Shown here piece after piece: positions 35,533-43,718 of a stretch of DNA of 64,000 nucleotides. Numbering within the stretch: the first letter of the stretch is position 1; every line of letters starts with the position of its first letter. Source of the stretch: Verrucomicrobiota bacterium (GTDB taxonomy: Bacteria > Chlamydiota > Chlamydiia > Chlamydiales > Rhabdochlamydiaceae); contig JAFEGW010000004.1 in assembly GCA_018239715.1 (NCBI GenBank), positions 62,001-126,000 of the forward strand, in the 5' to 3' direction. The notes beneath the pieces were generated by a model. That model made no database searches, was not told the DNA's origin, and saw nothing but the letters and a program-made list of their open reading frames with translations. The position numbers and the translations under genes were made by a program.

Positions 35533-37125
35533 TTATGCATTTTCAAGTTCATCAATTTTGGCTTCAATTTCTTCTATAGCATGATGGGCTTTATCCAGGC
35601 GAACTTTTTCTTCATCCATCAATTGGCGATACCGCATCGCTTTTTCGAAATCGAAACCCGAACCCGCCAGTGCTTTACGGTAGGTTTCCAGCTGCGTGCG
35701 AATTTCTTGTTTTTGCGCTTTCCATTCTTCTAACATCTGCTTGAGGTGCTCGAGAGAGTTGCGCTCTTCTTCGGAGAGAGAGGCAATCGCTTTTTCTTTT
35801 TTCTCGATGATCCGATCCCGCAGCTCTTTCAGGGAATGCTCCAGCAGCTCTTTTTCGGCATGTGTCGCGGAAAGAGCCCCGAGCTGTTTCACGAGCTCGT
35901 CTTTCATCGCTAATAGCTCTTCGATGCTCTTTTCTGAGACTTGATCCGAAGCCGCTTGGATGCGTCTTTTAAAGTCTTCAATTTTATCGCGACGTTGACG
36001 TTGAGCTTCTTCCATCTCTTTCTCGCGTACCTCTTGCTCCTTTTTCATGCGTTCGAAAACAGGAGTGCGAGCCTTCGCGACTTCATCTTTGAGGTAGCGG
36101 ACTTCATCTCGGCCGAGCTCAATGGTCTTCATGAAGCTTAAAATATCGTTGGACTGCTTCATTGCCTCGTCCATCGTGAATGTCTCGGATTGGCATCGTT
36201 CTGCCAAGGGCTTGATCTTGTTCATGATCAGCTCGACATTCTTCTTGAAAGCTTCCTTCTTCTCTGTCATTTCTTTTTTACGTTCTTTATCGTGCTCTTT
36301 GAGAAGATCCCAGCATTTGCTCAGTTCCAGGCGTGTCTGGGTGAAAGCCTGCGTATCCAGAGTGAGCTCTTTGGCTAAAATTTGAAGAGTTTTAATCTCT
36401 TCGCGGAGAGCAAAAATAGAGGCATTTCTTAAGGCTTCTTCCGAGCTATATTTTTCAGTGAAACTCTTCACATCTGCAAGAAATTCCGACGAGATTTGAC
36501 GGATGAGCTCTTTTCGCTTGGGGAATACCTTATCGCCAGCTTTGGAGAGACGGTCGAAAAACTTGTTTTTAAAGCGGATGCGCATCTCGGTGCGGATTAC
36601 CTCTTTACGGAAACTGTTGATCCGGGCCGCCAGTGTATTGAGGAAATTAAGTTCTTGCTGAAGCTTCGTATAGAGCTCTTTTTTTCCTTGGAGGGTCTGG
36701 CTCTCCGGTAAGCTCCAAGAAGTTTGCTCAATAAGCTCCTCGATCTTCTCCAGATCTGCTTCAATGGCTTGAATAGCCAGATCAATCTGCTCCATTGCAA
36801 AGGCTGCTTGCTCATCGAGAGTGTCCTTCAGATGGCGGGCCTCGGTGGAAATCTCGATATATTCAGCCCAGAGAATCGAACGGGGTTGAGCTGCAAGTCC
36901 TTCTTTAAATAAAGGAAGACAAAGCCTTTTAGCGTCCCAATAATCCTTGAACCGGGGCGCTTTATCCCCCAAGGCTGCTCGCATAAAGTCCAAGCAATAC
37001 CGAATTTTTTCTTCTGCCGAACTTAAAGCTTCCAATTTCCCCACGAGTTCTTTCAGAACGGCGGAAACTTGTTTTTCGGGTTGTACAGTTTGCTCAGGAG
37101 CTGAAATTTCTGGTTCGCTTGTCAT
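35533..37125 (-). CDS. Long coiled-coil protein, conserved chlamydial hypothetical
   Basis: This 530-residue protein is almost wholly charged and helical, with extended coiled coil from about residue 95 to the end (for example ELSKCWDLLKEHDKERKKEM, EVREKEMEEAQRQRRDK). No signal, membrane segment or globular domain. A protein of similar kind lies between miaA and the iojap gene in C. trachomatis (CT768) as I recall, and the position here matches. Function unknown; roles as a scaffold or cytoskeletal element are possible. A 7-bp inverted repeat (AGACGTT/AACGTCT, 37152-37181) lies just upstream of its start. Confidence 0.8.
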   Translation of the reverse strand: MTSEPEISAPEQTVQPEKQVSAVLKELVGKLEALSSAEEKIRYCLDFMRAALGDKAPRFKDYWDAKRLCLPLFKEGLAAQPRSILWAEYIEISTEARHLKDTLDEQAAFAMEQIDLAIQAIEADLEKIEELIEQTSWSLPESQTLQGKKELYTKLQQELNFLNTLAARINSFRKEVIRTEMRIRFKNKFFDRLSKAGDKVFPKRKELIRQISSEFLADVKSFTEKYSSEEALRNASIFALREEIKTLQILAKELTLDTQAFTQTRLELSKCWDLLKEHDKERKKEMTEKKEAFKKNVELIMNKIKPLAERCQSETFTMDEAMKQSNDILSFMKTIELGRDEVRYLKDEVAKARTPVFERMKKEQEVREKEMEEAQRQRRDKIEDFKRRIQAASDQVSEKSIEELLAMKDELVKQLGALSATHAEKELLEHSLKELRDRIIEKKEKAIASLSEEERNSLEHLKQMLEEWKAQKQEIRTQLETYRKALAGSGFDFEKAMRYRQLMDEEKVRLDKAHHAIEEIEAKIDELENA

Positions 37126-37151
37126 AACTTTTATTTAAAATATGGTGTTGA

Positions 37152-37181
37152 AGACGTTCTTAAAATTTTATCAAAACGTCT
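37152..37181. repeat. 7-bp inverted repeat upstream of the coiled-coil gene
   Basis: AGACGTT (37152-37158) and AACGTCT (37175-37181) are exact inverted copies 16 bp apart, 27 bp upstream of the start at 37125. The rest of the 219-bp gap to miaA (37126-37344) is AT-rich without other signal. Possible operator; short enough to be chance. Confidence 0.3.
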
Positions 37182-37344
37182 AATATTCGAGAGAATTTTA
37201 CCCTAACTTTACTTTTAAAGCTAATAGAAAAGACTATCTAGGGAGCCCAAACGAAAGAGTTTGATAAACATAAACCCTTGATTTTGAATGGCAATCACAC
37301 CCAAAAATGAGCTCGAATGCCCTTCCTTATCGTCAATTAAACAT

Positions 37345-38367
37345 TTAGCTTTGCTCGTAATCTTGGATGATCATCTCCACGGCGTTTTCGACGCCTGTTT
37401 TATGGACGTTCATCCAGCGAAAAAGAGGCTCTTTGCGAAACCACGTCATCTGCCTCTTGGCGTACCGGCGGGAGGCCTGCTTAAAACTCTCTACAAAAAG
37501 ACGCCAATCCTCAGGGGATTGGGATGTTTTCAGAAACTCGAGACCTTGCCGATACCCGATTGCCTGAGAAGCCGAAGAATTTTGCTGTATGCCCTCTTGC
37601 TGCAGCTTTTTGACTTCTTCAAGAAAACCGTCCGCCAACATTTTATCGCACCGCTCATCCAGCATAGGGTAAAGAATTTCTTTAGGCATATAGAGAAACC
37701 AGCACCGGAAATCAAATTCCTGCGAGGGCGTGGTCCCCTTCTCAAAAAAAGAGACTTTTTGATTGGTGAGAGTCATGATTTCAAGGGCCCGGATAATTTT
37801 ATGCCGATCGCGGAAGGTGATCGTTGCAGCATATTCCGGATCCAGCTCCTTCAACCGTTCATACATCACTAAGGATCCTTTTTCGCCCATTTCCCCTTCC
37901 AATTTACTCCGGACATCCGGGACTGAAGCAGGCCCCTTGGGAGGGCCGTAGATCAGAGCATGAATATAGAACCCTGTTCCCCCCACGACGATGGGAACAT
38001 GGTCCCTAGCATAAATTTCACGGAAGGCCTGCTGCGCCTCCTGGAAGAAATCGACGACATTGAAGGTTTCATCTAAATCCCGGCTATCGATCAGGTGGTG
38101 CCGGATTTTCCCCCTTTCGTCAGGTTTGATCTTCGCTGTGCCGATGTCCATGCCCCGGTAGACCTGCATCGAATCGGCCGAGATGACCTCTCCTCCGACA
38201 GCCTGGGCGATTTTCAGGGAAATTTTCGTTTTGCCTACCCCAGTGGGGCCTGCCAACACGATGACTTTCTTTTTTTTGGGAATAGGAGGGATCTTTTGAC
38301 CTAGAGGGACCGTGAAGGGATTAATAAGGCTCTCAAGTTCTTTATTCCCTAGGGTAGTACCCGACAC
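37345..38367 (-). CDS. miaA: tRNA dimethylallyltransferase
   Basis: This 340-residue enzyme has P-loop GPTGVGKTK (40-48), followed by the family sequences EVISADSMQVYRGMDIGTAK and the tRNA-binding part ending in QMTWFRKEPLFRWMN. It transfers the dimethylallyl group to A37 of UNN-reading tRNAs. About 25 extra N-terminal residues precede the core. The start is GTG at 38367 behind AGAGG; starting further in would remove part of the extension only. Two inverted repeats lie in the gap upstream. Confidence 0.95.
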   Translation of the reverse strand: MSGTTLGNKELESLINPFTVPLGQKIPPIPKKKKVIVLAGPTGVGKTKISLKIAQAVGGEVISADSMQVYRGMDIGTAKIKPDERGKIRHHLIDSRDLDETFNVVDFFQEAQQAFREIYARDHVPIVVGGTGFYIHALIYGPPKGPASVPDVRSKLEGEMGEKGSLVMYERLKELDPEYAATITFRDRHKIIRALEIMTLTNQKVSFFEKGTTPSQEFDFRCWFLYMPKEILYPMLDERCDKMLADGFLEEVKKLQQEGIQQNSSASQAIGYRQGLEFLKTSQSPEDWRLFVESFKQASRRYAKRQMTWFRKEPLFRWMNVHKTGVENAVEMIIQDYEQS

Positions 38368-38391
38368 TTCAACCTCTTTCTCACACTGTCC

Positions 38392-38418
38392 TTTAAGGAG
38401 ATATTAAGTCTCCTTAAA
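38392..38418. repeat. Perfect 10-bp inverted repeat upstream of miaA
   Basis: TTTAAGGAGA (38392-38401) and TCTCCTTAAA (38409-38418) flank a 7-nt loop, 25 bp upstream of the miaA start. No U-run follows on either strand, so it is not an intrinsic terminator. It may be an operator or an mRNA hairpin, and each arm contains an AGGAG-like core. Confidence 0.5.
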
Positions 38419-38444
38419 CAATTTTGGGACAATCTTGAAACAAC

Positions 38445-38465
38445 TTTAATTCTAATCGAATTAAA
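38445..38465. repeat. 8-bp AT-rich inverted repeat between khpA and miaA
   Basis: TTTAATTC (38445-38452) and GAATTAAA (38458-38465) flank TAATC. It is AT-rich and could arise by chance, but it is the second palindrome in the same 167-bp gap. Confidence 0.35.
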
Positions 38466-38534
38466 TTCAAAACACTCCCGTTAAATAGGGGAGCCTTTAA
38501 ATGAGATTATGAAAAACAATCTTTATATTCAAGA

Positions 38535-38765
38535 TTATTGAACAACTTCGAGACGGACGCGACGGCCTACACGAGCGCCTACTGTCATAGCAATCGTTCT
38601 CAGAGCCTTGATCGTCCGTCCTTGACGGCCGACGATTTTACCCACATCTTGAGGGGAAACTTTCACTTCAACAACAGTTCCTTGTTCTCCTTCGACAATG
38701 TTGACATCGACTGCGTCAGGCTGATCTACGAGATTCTTAATGATATAGGCAACGAAATCCTTCAT
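38535..38765 (-). CDS. khpA: KH-domain RNA-binding protein KhpA
   Basis: This 76-residue single KH domain of the KhpA type has the RNA-binding loop GRQG (46-49) in VGKIVGRQGRTIKALR. KhpA proteins bind many RNAs and influence cell division and mRNA fate, usually with KhpB. It is monocistronic, with no clear Shine-Dalgarno sequence before the ATG. Confidence 0.92.
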   Translation of the reverse strand: MKDFVAYIIKNLVDQPDAVDVNIVEGEQGTVVEVKVSPQDVGKIVGRQGRTIKALRTIAMTVGARVGRRVRLEVVQ

Positions 38766-38905
38766 ATTCCAAGTGGGGTTAAAAGTTATTCAAAAGAGAT
38801 AATTTATCACGAACTTGCTTTTGGAGCAAGCCTTCACCTTCTTAATTAAGATTTAATTAAATATACTTTAACTAATTAAATTAAGATAGAAGCTTATTCA
38901 CATTT

Positions 38906-39550
38906 TCACTTAGTGGTCTTGGGTATATCAAAAGCAGAAGTTTCTAAAAAGAGATGTGAAATTTTAAATTGGTCCATTCCCGGAAATCTCCAGTTCTTTT
39001 CTACGGAATGGTTGGTGGAAAGTTTATTCCTAAAAATCCTGACCATATTTTCCGCAAGACGGTAAGCGGCCTGTTCTCTGACATGGGAAGTATAAATTCG
39101 AGCAAAAAGTAAAGCTACAGCCCCAATCATGGAGAAAGTCATCTTCCGATCTAATATTGAAATATGTCGGTTGTTGAATATTTGATATCCCGCTTGAGCA
39201 AATAGGAAAGTAGCTCCGAACCAAGAAAGGGATCCCAGGATGGTATAAGCGTAGGAAATAGAGAAGGGCCTTGTCAGGCTGTCAGGATCTTGCAATTTGG
39301 TTTCATGTTTAGTATGCATATTTCTGAAAGTCCAGACATTAGACTCGTATTTAACGTGATAGATTTTCTCTTTTTTGTCGCCTTCCTGATACTTCACGAG
39401 ATATTGCCCTGCTGCATCCCAAGTTCTCCACCGCTCTAAATGCCCAGCAGGAATCACATCAAACCTTTCATGGGACGGATTTTTAGGGTTAAAAAAATAC
39501 CGATTGTACGTCGAGTACGTCACATCAATGATAGGGGCTTTAACTGTCAT
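38906..39550 (-). CDS. Inc-like two-helix membrane protein, paralogue A
   Basis: This is a 214-residue protein. The N-terminal 95 residues are soluble and beta-rich (AGQYLVKYQEGDKKEKIYHV). Two hydrophobic segments (LGSLSWFGATFLFAQAGYQI and MTFSMIGAVALLFARIY), separated by a short polar loop, form the bilobed pattern of chlamydial Inc proteins, followed by a helical tail. GGAGG precedes the ATG. The protein at 39964 shares its order of parts and loop features, so I regard the two as diverged tandem copies. Secretion to the inclusion membrane is inference; another possibility is an ordinary two-helix envelope protein. Confidence 0.68.
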   Translation of the reverse strand: MTVKAPIIDVTYSTYNRYFFNPKNPSHERFDVIPAGHLERWRTWDAAGQYLVKYQEGDKKEKIYHVKYESNVWTFRNMHTKHETKLQDPDSLTRPFSISYAYTILGSLSWFGATFLFAQAGYQIFNNRHISILDRKMTFSMIGAVALLFARIYTSHVREQAAYRLAENMVRIFRNKLSTNHSVEKNWRFPGMDQFKISHLFLETSAFDIPKTTK

Positions 39551-39748
39551 GCTAACCTCCGCAATTTTTTAGGGAAAGGTTAGCAGGTCGACTCTTCGTA
39601 AGCCACTTATTTTGAAAAAGATATTTGAATTTTCGCAGTAAAGACAACCCCTATTTACTAAAATATAATTAAACATATTATTTCTAATTAATTAATCAAT
39701 TTATTAATTAGAGAATTAAGAAAGCGAAAATTGTTTCATCTATTTTAG

Positions 39749-39836
39749 GGAATGCAAGCCAGTAGGCTCTTCTTCGGATTTCCGAAGACAAGGCGGCGAT
39801 AGCTGCTATGGCTCCGAGGCTTGCATTCCTTTTTTA
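39749..39836 (+). ncRNA. Candidate structured RNA with branched fold and intrinsic terminator
   Basis: A perfect 12-bp outer stem pairs GGAATGCAAGCC (39749-39760) with GGCTTGCATTCC (39818-39829), followed by T6. Inside are two further hairpins: TCTTCGG-ATTT-CCGAAGA (39771-39788), and GCGGC-GATA-GCTGC (39793-39806). The T-run gives + strand polarity, yet both neighbouring genes run on the minus strand and no + gene lies upstream. A small RNA ending here fits better than a gene terminator. The 5' end and promoter are not evident in the AT-rich 39560-39740 stretch. Confidence 0.5.
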
Positions 39837-39992
39837 TTGGTATTGATCTCGGGAATAAAGCTCAGGGCTGTGTTCGATAGAATCTGCATTTTTCGCAGAC
39901 AAATCGACAACAACCATCACCCTCTGAGCCTGATTAAAGGGAGCCTTTTTACCGTCGCCTCGATCATCTCTTATAATCAGAGTATGTATAGG
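39834..39992 (-). pseudogene. Possible coding remnant behind the second Inc-like gene
   Basis: On the minus strand an open frame of 52 codons reads through sensible, charged sequence (RDDRGDGKKAPFN, VMVVVDLSAKNADSIEH, SPELYSRDQYQ) and ends at TAA (39834-39836). It overlaps the end of the gene at 39964 in another frame and lacks a good start except an internal GTG/ATG behind AGAGG. It may be the lost C-terminus of that gene after a frameshift, or a decayed separate gene. The rest of the 413-bp gap holds the structured RNA and AT-rich sequence. Confidence 0.25.
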
Positions 39993-40539
39993 TTAAAGTT
40001 GCTGTTTCGATAGATGTTTTATTTTGCGTCGCATGTTCGACCACAGTGACAAGTTTTAGAGCGTTCTCCAATGCGCGCCTTTTCCTGAAAACATTTCTCG
40101 AAAAGAGCAGGCAGACGACAAGAAGAAGCCCGCAAACGACCTGAGGGACCACTTTCTGGTCATATCTTTGATGATAAACCTCGTAACCAGCAAAAGCAGA
40201 GGAAAGGAGAATGTCCACCATAGCAAAAGCTTCGGCTATTCTTAACTGGAGGGGGATTTTGGAAAGAGATAAAAAGTGGGACGCATCTTCGATAGTCTCT
40301 TCGAAATCTCTTCCTGAGAGATAAAAACGAAGCTTCCAGTTCCCGGGCTGACGGACAATCCAAATAACGGGTTTTTCATCACCGGGAGGATGGGAAATGT
40401 AAGATAAAATATAGCATCCTAGCGCAGTGCGAGTCAGACGAATGGTCACTTCAGATGCTACTTTAGGGGTAAACGAAAAAGATTCCCATAACGAGTTGAC
40501 GATTTGAAGATGAGGGGCAAGGGGGCGAATTGACGTCAT
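39964..40539 (-). CDS. Inc-like two-helix membrane protein, paralogue B
   Basis: This 191-residue protein has the same plan as its neighbour at 38906: a soluble beta-rich N-terminus (GCYILSYISHPPGDEKPVIW), then two close hydrophobic segments (AMVDILLSSAFAGYEVY and VVCGLLLVVCLLFSRNVF), then a short helical tail. The shared order and spacing, including a Tyr/Gln-containing loop between the helices, suggest tandem duplication and divergence. An Inc-type location is inference. The C-terminus may have been altered by frameshift, as noted for the frame overlapping its end. Confidence 0.65.
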   Translation of the reverse strand: MTSIRPLAPHLQIVNSLWESFSFTPKVASEVTIRLTRTALGCYILSYISHPPGDEKPVIWIVRQPGNWKLRFYLSGRDFEETIEDASHFLSLSKIPLQLRIAEAFAMVDILLSSAFAGYEVYHQRYDQKVVPQVVCGLLLVVCLLFSRNVFRKRRALENALKLVTVVEHATQNKTSIETATLTYTYSDYKR

Positions 40540-40587
40540 AGCGGTCTCTGTTTAGGAAAAAAATTAAACCGCTCTTATCTTAAAGAT

Positions 40588-41364
40588 TCAAGGATTTTGT
40601 GCGGGTTTCTTGTCTTCAATAAATGCCAGCTGAGGGATGCGAAGATCAATGGTTTGAGGAGCAGGTGGAAGCTGGGTCCGGAGTTCTAAATAATTACCGA
40701 GCTCTTGGGCAAAGTTCTTCGGCGTCAGCCGCAGAATTTTAGTAAATCCTTGCTCCTCTAAGATAATGACGACTTCTCGGCGTCCTAGGCTTTGCTCGGT
40801 AGCTTTAGAGACATCGAGCCTCCTGACTTGCATCGAGAGCCGGTTCAGAAGATTTAAGAGGGTCAATGCTAATTCTGCTTTGCGGTCTTTAAGAGGACGG
40901 CTCCAATAGAAATTCTTAATCCCGAGATAAACTTCGGGGAGTTTTTTGGGACTGAAAAAAGGAGAAACCGGAAAAGGAATTCCCTCTTCATCCAAAGCTA
41001 TGTTCTCGAAATCATAAAGCCAGGCAATCGGCTGCCGGACAGTATAATCCACATAAACGGTATCGCTTTGGAGCAGCTTGACTTGGGCTTCTTTAATCAC
41101 AGGGCAGCTGCGAAGCCTTTTTTGAGCTAACAAGGGATCAAAGGAAGCGACGGTGACAGGACGATCGGCAGAAATCCTCATCAGCTCCGCAAGATAGGTC
41201 GTTTTAAGGGCTTCGCGCTGAGGGCCTGTCTGTACGATGCGGCATAAATAAGCCTTCGCGCTTGCTTGATGTCTCTGTTGGTACAGTTGCATTCCCTTAT
41301 ACGCACTGCCGGTGATGAGGAGTGTTGAACCGATAATCCAGGTCAGCGACTGAACGAGTCTCAT
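40588..41364 (-). CDS. ftsQ: Cell division protein FtsQ (DivIB)-like
   Basis: This 258-residue protein has an N-terminal membrane helix (about residues 7-22) and a periplasmic region with a POTRA-like part (FDPLLAQKRLRSCPVIKEAQVKLLQSD) and the FtsQ-type tail. Identity is supported mainly by position, directly after murC-ddl, as in C. trachomatis CT764. FtsQ connects division proteins; Chlamydia retains it although FtsZ is absent. The ATG overlaps the MurC-Ddl stop by four bases, and it is the last gene of the cluster. Sequence similarity to FtsQ is weak, as usual for this family. Confidence 0.8.
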   Translation of the reverse strand: MRLVQSLTWIIGSTLLITGSAYKGMQLYQQRHQASAKAYLCRIVQTGPQREALKTTYLAELMRISADRPVTVASFDPLLAQKRLRSCPVIKEAQVKLLQSDTVYVDYTVRQPIAWLYDFENIALDEEGIPFPVSPFFSPKKLPEVYLGIKNFYWSRPLKDRKAELALTLLNLLNRLSMQVRRLDVSKATEQSLGRREVVIILEEQGFTKILRLTPKNFAQELGNYLELRTQLPPAPQTIDLRIPQLAFIEDKKPAQNP

Positions 41365-43718
41365 AGTTCAACGGGAGGTTTGGCAGGAGGCCGGAGATGT
41401 CTGTCGTGATAACGCTTCCGGTGGAGGCCTGCGATGATGATACGGTCAACGACCTCTTGCAGAGGGACTCCTTCGGCCTTCCAAATAATCGGATAAACAC
41501 TGGTCGGTGTACATCCTGGGAGGGGGTTGACTTCATTTAAAACCCATGTTCCGTCCGCTTTCAAAAAGAAATCGATCCGGGCAAGACCGGTGCAGCCGAC
41601 AGCTTCATAAACGGTTTGGGCAATTTTCCTGCCGCGCGCTAAAACTTCAGGCGGCAGAGGAACCTTAGGATGGGAAGGCATTCCTGCGGCGCTATATTTA
41701 TTTTCATAGGTGTGAATCTCTTCTGACAGGGTCACTTCTGCAGGGTCCGAAACCGCCACATCAAAGTTCCCGATAAAGCCAAACTCGAGCTCCCGTCCGA
41801 CCACTTCTTCTTCGACGATAAAGCGGTAATCGAGCCGGCTGATATTGTCGATCGCCGCTTGGACTTCTTGCTCGTTTTTTACGCGGTGGACTCCAAACGT
41901 CGATCCAAGATGGACGGCTTTCACATAAAAAGGGAAAGTAAACTGGCTTAAAATGGTCTGAAGGACCTTGGCGGGATTTTGCAGCCATTGATGCATGGAA
42001 AAATCGATAAACCGGGCGATTTCAACGCCATGACGGGCTGCCAAATGTTTGGTCCAAGCTTTATCCATGCTCACGGCGCAAGAGCGGTAATCGGCTCCGA
42101 CGTAAGGAAGACCCAAGGTTTCGAAAAAGCCTTGGAGCATGCCGTCTTCGCCAAAAGGGCCGTGGAGAATGGGTAACACGAGATCACAGGCCTGAAGCGC
42201 TTGTACGACTTCGGAGAGCGACTTTTCCCGCCCTTCCATCGTCCATTTCCCTTCTTTGGTAATCGTAAAGAGCTGGACCGTGTAGTAGTCGGGATTCATT
42301 TCCTTGCGCATCACCATGGAAGAGCGGAGGGAAATCTCATGCTCGGCCGATTTTCCTCCTTGGCAGACCGCCAGGCGGAAAGGAGAGATCTCTCTTTGCA
42401 GCACCTGACCGCACACCTCTGTCACATCGCCGGCTCCCAGCGAGATCACCACATCGTGCGGACGTAAAAACTCCGCAATTGCCTGGGGAAATTCGGCTCT
42501 GGGGTGATAAAAGACAGGAACAGGAGTTGCTGCTTGGATCTCTTGGTAGAGTTTTTCAACGGTAATCCCTTCGATCGGCTTTTCTCCCGCGCTCCAGATA
42601 TCGGTCATAAAAACCACATCGGCATCCTTAAAAGCCGTGATAAATTCCTTCCAGCAATCGCGGACACGAGTGAACCGGTGAGGCTGGAACGCCACTACAA
42701 GCCTCTTTTCACCGATGGCCTGCCGGATGCCTTTTAAAGTGGTCATGATCTCTGTCGGATGGTGGGCATAGTCATCGTAGAAGCAGACGCCTCTCTTCTC
42801 CCCTTTTTTCTCTAACCGTCTTTTGACCCCTTTGAAGGTTTTAAATGCTTCGCGGATGGCAGCTTCAGGAATGCCCAGCTCAAGAGCAAGTCCAAACACA
42901 GCGGCGCCGTTTTCGACATTGTGCTTGCCAATGAGGGCAAGCTCGATTCCGGCATAGGTTTTTCCTTGAAAGGCGAGATCGAAAAGGAGTTTAAATCCGT
43001 CTTGCCGCCAAGCTGTAACCTTTAAGTCTGCATCTTCTGCAAATCCATAGCTATGCCCGGGAAGAGAGAGAGAGGGAAGAATCGGATCATCGGCATACCA
43101 CCAAAGACGGTCTGTCTTGGCGGCAAACTGCCGAAAGCCCTCAATTAAAGCTTCTCTGGTCTTCCAATAGTCCAGATGTTCCTCTTCAATATTGGTGATG
43201 ATGGATCCAAAAGCAGGATATTTTAAGAAGGTCCCATCGCTTTCATCGGCCTCTGCGACAAAATACTCTCCTTGGCCTTGATCTCCGTTAGAGTATAAAT
43301 TTAAAGCAATCCCTCCTAGCGCGTAAGAAGGATCCATGTGGGCGACATCGAGAACATGCGTGAGTAGACTTGAAGTGGTGGTCTTCCCATGCGTGCCTGC
43401 CACTAAAAGGGTGCGATAGCCTTCCATCAATTGAGCGAGAAGATCCGATCGGTGCAGGAGGGGATATTTTTGCTGTACAGCAACTTGGTATTCCGGATGT
43501 TCTGCTTTAATGGCAGTGCCATAGATCGTAATGCAAGGAGATTCCAGATGGGAAGAGCTGTGGTGATCAAAGATTTGAGCTCCGGCTTTTTCTAACCCTT
43601 CGGTGACATAGTTGGCAGCAGGATCGCTCCCCTGCACCTGAGCGCCTCGCTTCAGAAGAATGCGCGCTAAAGCGCTCATGCCAATTCCGCCGATTCCTAT
43701 AAAATGATATTTATTCAT
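41361..43718 (-). CDS. murC-ddl: Fused UDP-MurNAc-L-alanine ligase and D-Ala-D-Ala ligase
   Basis: The protein has 785 residues in two complete enzymes. MurC (1 to about 460) starts with GIGGIGMSALARIL and has the ATP loop GTHGKTTT (108-115) and HHPTEI. Ddl (about 465-785) is an ATP-grasp enzyme with HGPFGEDGMLQGFFETLGLPY and the final NEVNPLPGCTPTS. The first adds L-Ala to UDP-MurNAc, the second makes D-Ala-D-Ala. This fusion is a chlamydial signature and the best taxonomic marker in the window. It overlaps both murG and ftsQ by four bases. Confidence 0.98.
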   Translation of the reverse strand: MNKYHFIGIGGIGMSALARILLKRGAQVQGSDPAANYVTEGLEKAGAQIFDHHSSSHLESPCITIYGTAIKAEHPEYQVAVQQKYPLLHRSDLLAQLMEGYRTLLVAGTHGKTTTSSLLTHVLDVAHMDPSYALGGIALNLYSNGDQGQGEYFVAEADESDGTFLKYPAFGSIITNIEEEHLDYWKTREALIEGFRQFAAKTDRLWWYADDPILPSLSLPGHSYGFAEDADLKVTAWRQDGFKLLFDLAFQGKTYAGIELALIGKHNVENGAAVFGLALELGIPEAAIREAFKTFKGVKRRLEKKGEKRGVCFYDDYAHHPTEIMTTLKGIRQAIGEKRLVVAFQPHRFTRVRDCWKEFITAFKDADVVFMTDIWSAGEKPIEGITVEKLYQEIQAATPVPVFYHPRAEFPQAIAEFLRPHDVVISLGAGDVTEVCGQVLQREISPFRLAVCQGGKSAEHEISLRSSMVMRKEMNPDYYTVQLFTITKEGKWTMEGREKSLSEVVQALQACDLVLPILHGPFGEDGMLQGFFETLGLPYVGADYRSCAVSMDKAWTKHLAARHGVEIARFIDFSMHQWLQNPAKVLQTILSQFTFPFYVKAVHLGSTFGVHRVKNEQEVQAAIDNISRLDYRFIVEEEVVGRELEFGFIGNFDVAVSDPAEVTLSEEIHTYENKYSAAGMPSHPKVPLPPEVLARGRKIAQTVYEAVGCTGLARIDFFLKADGTWVLNEVNPLPGCTPTSVYPIIWKAEGVPLQEVVDRIIIAGLHRKRYHDRHLRPPAKPPVEL

